Origin: Labia minor
Lineage: Eukaryota; Arthropoda; Insecta; Dermaptera; Spongiphoridae
Reading direction: 5' to 3'
Length of the DNA stretch: 64,000 nt
Assembly (NCBI GenBank): GCA_963082975.1
Contig: OY720347.1
Location: forward strand, 47,182,655 to 47,246,654
The position numbers and the translations under genes are program-made. Under the pieces are notes generated by a model that had not been told where the DNA came from, ran no database searches, and saw only the letters and a program-made list of their open reading frames with translations. Below, piece after piece: positions 61,116-64,000 of the stretch. Each line of letters begins with the position of its first letter. Position 1 is the first letter of the stretch.

Positions 61116-63230
61116 TATTTATTATTATTTTATTTATTCAATTGATAGAAGCATATATCTCATTGATATTTTTTATTCTTCATTAAATTTTATTATTTCA
61201 AATATATTGATCTATTGAGAAATTACAACACTTCATTTTAAAAAAATGATGTTTACAATATTCGTATGATCATATAGGCATATTGGAAAGCTCTATTCTT
61301 CATGATCTGCCAAACCATGTTAACATTGCTTCTCAGTTTGTATAAAATTTGAAGGGTGATCGATCTTTACATTTTTTCTGCATATTTATTATCGATTATC
61401 TGTTATCAAATTTTTAAAAGATGCTTAAAATTATTTATTGTGATTGATAGTCATTGGCCCATAAACTTTAATAACATATAGGTACATATTTATAATATTA
61501 ATCTTAAAGTTGGATATTTATATATATTTAAAATTATGTTTTTTTCCCACTTATTGTTATTTTCATTTATATTATCTTTATTGCACTAATTACTAAGCCT
61601 ATTTCTTAAAATACTTTCATCCAATTCCTACCTATCCTCACTCAATTTCTTCTTTTAAACTTTTATATCGTCAGTGTATTAGTGTTTACACCACTCATTT
61701 TTAAATTAATTTCTAAATTATAAATAAAGTATGTAATATATTTATATATATAAATATATATAATATATAAATGAATAACAATTAATTCATTATTTGATAA
61801 TCATTCATTTGCATAATTGGAGATGTTTTTTATTTATTTGCAAAGTTTCTCAGTGCCTAAAAAATATTATTTTAAATATATTTGCTTAGTTAAATAACTT
61901 GTTCGCTTTTTAAGAATAAACTTAATTAATTAATTAATAACCTTAGGGGGTAATTATCAATATTAATATTGTTGATGAAACTCATAAAGAAGTCATCTAT
62001 TACAAGAATGACAACTGAAATCGTATTTTCATTTAGTAGAGAAATAAAAATTCGTTTCTGTTTTCCCTTCAGAGAAGATAAATCGGAAAGAAGGTTTAAC
62101 ATGTAAAAGACACATTAAAAGGTGATTAAATGTCGGAAATTTAAGCGCTATGTTTATATCAAAAAAATGGGGAGAATCATTTGCTAGAACTGCGGATATT
62201 TCTTACTAAATCAATGATCGCATTGATTAGAAAAATGAAAATAATAATAATAATAATAATAATGTATTAAATATGTATTTGTCAATGATAAAATCAATAG
62301 AATTTAGTAAACTGAACTGAATAAATAAATGCGCGTATTTAACATGATGTGAAAATTATTTTTCCTTATCTTTAATAAGATTTTCAACTGTATGCATTTT
62401 TTCTAAAATACAAAAAAAATTCTCAAATACTTGAAATGATGAAGAATTATTGAACGGGATAAAAGAAATGGAAAAATGATGCGAGGGACATAAATTCTTC
62501 TTATTCTAATAAAGATATAGTGCCAACAGACAGATTTGATCGTTGCCAAAGTAAATTTTAAAAAATCGCTAGGCGATTCATTCTTCTCATTCCGAATCTC
62601 CCCCCCCCCCCATTTCTAGCAAGTTATAATCGATAATATCCTACGAAACATCAATTTCTAGGCTTGCTAATTGGACCAGTTTCCTCTGAAAAGTTAATAT
62701 ATACTTAAAATATAGTAATAAAAAATGAAAGCAAACAAAACTTCTAAAATATTATCAAAAAGAATGGATGAAATTGAAAATAAATCATTAAAAAATAAAA
62801 GAAATCATAATAAATTTGTTCGATCTATTATCGAAATATTAATATTGAAAAAGTTTACGTTGATTTTAGCTATTATTATTATTAATAGTATTGATATACA
62901 GAAATATATCTAAATTGATTGACTTTGGCCCATTACCCATTCGACAATTCCTTTAAAAATTCTTTATATATAAAATATAAGATATAATTCATCTTGTAAT
63001 TTCGAATTGTATTTTTTTAAAATTATTTAAATTAAATTTTAAAAAGCTTATATTTTTTAAAACAAAATACATAAAAATATTTATATTTCTTTCTCATTAT
63101 TAGTATAATTGCACAATATTAATCAATGATCATACAATGTATATTTCATAGAAGAATATCAAGATTTTAAAATTTTTGAGATTCTAATTATACATTTCTT
63201 ATAAAGACATAATAATGACTTTGTGTGTGC
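61116..63230. other. AT-rich non-coding stretch
   Basis: No gene is recognised. (TAA)n lies at 62241-62265 and a run of 12 C at 62600-62611. The frame at 62725-62913 (+), beginning MKANKTSKIL, is Lys/Asn/Ile-rich as expected from base composition. Confidence 0.5.
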
Positions 63231-63238
63231 ATGTATGT

Positions 63239-63470
63239 TAACGTCCCGGTTTTCCGGGATTGTCCCGATATTAGGTGCTCTATCCCGGCGCCCCGAAAAA
63301 TGTCTTCTGGACAGTCTATTGCCCCGGTTTTTAAATATTTAGGTCCGACGAACGTTTTCTTACAATCAGTTTGGTCGTTATTTTCGATTTTTCATTAAAT
63401 ATGGCTCTAAAAAAAAGGTAATTTTTTTACAAATGTCCCGGTTTGGTGTTTTCGAAATACGGTCACCCTA
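63239..63470. mobile_element. hAT-type MITE, 232 bp, family H3
   Basis: The right end inverted reads TAGGGTGACCGTATTTCG, a hAT-like terminus; the left end reads TAACGTCCCGG. The flanks are an exact 8-bp duplication, ATGTATGT, at 63231-63238 and 63471-63478. CCCGG blocks occur near both ends. The internal segment 63389-63432 (CGATTTTTCATTAAATATGG, CTCTAAAAAAAAGGTAA) resembles 3799-3845 inside the H1 element. Confidence 0.72.
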
Positions 63471-63521
63471 ATGTATGTAGAATATTTATTTTTTATTTCA
63501 ACTGTTGTAAATAGGTTATCT

Positions 63522-63634
63522 TCTATATATATAAAAAAAGGTTTTTGTCTGCACATTGCTCAGAATTTAAAAATTTTTGCATATCTTCGCGTTTCATGAC
63601 CTCTAGAATCCAAAAGTGACTTTAGAATTTTTCA

Positions 63635-63666
<32 letters not shown>

Positions 63667-64000
63667 GGTCTGTCTGTCTGTCGGTCTGTCTGTCTGTCGG
63701 TCTGTCTGTCCGGAAAATTACTATTTTATAGACTCAGAATTGGCTGAATCGATTTCTTTGAAATTACATCACAATATTCTTATATACCTCTAGAGTAACA
63801 TAGGCTATAAATTTTATTAATATATTATCAATAACCGCAGAAATTAATTTTTTAAAGTTTAGATAATTCTCCGTGTTGTTCATTCAAGAGCAGCTCGCGG
63901 CTCACTGTCCCTAGCGGAATCATTTCAAACAATGAATTATCATAGCGATTCCCAATAAAAGAATTATTATAATATTTCCCTTTTTATTTTAAATTCTAAT
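63522..64000 (+). mobile_element. Helitron-like element (family R3), 5' part, reaches window end
   Basis: It starts TCTATATATATAAAAAAAGG and follows 56365-56640 through CTTCGCGTTTCATGA, AATCCAAAAGTGACTTTAGA, GAATTGGCTGAATCG, AAATTACATCACAATATTCT and AATAACCGCAGAAAT. Similarity fades after about 63890. No CTAG 3' end was found before the window ends, so the copy is cut by the window or truncated. Confidence 0.6.
63638..63711 (+). repeat. (TCTG)n microsatellite with 16-bp higher-order period
   Basis: A run of GTCT units in which every fourth unit is GTCG over the last three cycles, giving a 16-bp period (three TCTG, one TCGG). It expands the short TCTG run found at the same place in the copy at 56365. 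Confidence 0.9.

Noticed and set aside
63630..63715. CRISPR-like array in the TCTG/TCGG repeats or in the TA runs
   Set aside because: No unique spacers between repeats; these are microsatellites in a eukaryotic genome.

Overview
This is a strongly AT-rich animal nuclear window, by eye about three quarters A+T. It has intron-style splice signals, CA/TA/GATA microsatellites and a dense, layered load of transposable elements: mariner and Tc1, hAT-type MITEs, Helitron and Helentron-like pieces, a non-LTR retrotransposon and a tRNA-derived SINE. The mix and the base composition point to an arthropod, most likely an insect, but nothing here fixes the species. There are no operons, ribosome binding sites, CRISPR arrays or other prokaryotic features.

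Genes. The one well-supported host coding segment is a first coding exon at 16085-16187 (+). It starts with a signal-peptide-like sequence, ends at a consensus GTAAGT donor in phase 1, and sits behind a GC- and CpG-rich 5' region (about 15720-16084) that carries three short upstream ORFs. It looks like the 5' end of a long-intron gene for a secreted or membrane protein, so most of 16188-64000 may be its first intron. Two weak downstream candidates are listed: a 28-nt microexon at 59579-59606 and a 59-codon ORF at 48406-48585. An eroded leucine-rich-repeat-like gene fragment lies at about 19480-20330 (-).

Region by region. 1-3.6 kb: AT-rich, no gene. 3.6-4.2 kb: two hAT-type MITEs side by side that share one 8-bp target copy. 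4.4-7.1 kb: two copies of repeat family A. 8.4-9.75 kb: a dead Tc1 element (catalytic Asp changed to Tyr) interrupted by a 194-bp hAT MITE with 55-bp perfect inverted repeats. 9.7-15.7 kb: AT-rich intergenic sequence. 15.7-16.2 kb: promoter and first exon. 18-21 kb: local duplications and the LRR remnant. 23-28.6 kb: SINEs, repeat R1, a Helitron 3' end and a small hAT MITE. 32.3-33.3 kb: a rearranged mariner containing fold-backs, including a 93-bp inverted repeat with 92 of 93 positions paired. 35.8-36.3 kb: a deleted mariner. 37.4-39.45 kb: a Helentron-like element with an endonuclease remnant. 42.7-43.1 kb: a mariner remnant. 45-47.6 kb: SINE, repeat A, and a 737-bp internally deleted mariner. 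49-51.4 kb: R1 split by a 747-bp hAT element, then R2. 53-55 kb: a LINE 3' end and a deleted mariner-related transposase. 56.4-57 kb: a Helitron. 59-61.1 kb: SINE, candidate microexon, and abutting R2 and R1 copies. 63.2-64 kb: a hAT MITE and a Helitron 5' end.

The genes do not form a pathway. The main story is transposon stratigraphy: internally deleted mariners, nested hAT MITEs with exact target duplications, and four repeat families built on one shared sequence module. I found no convincing new biological system.
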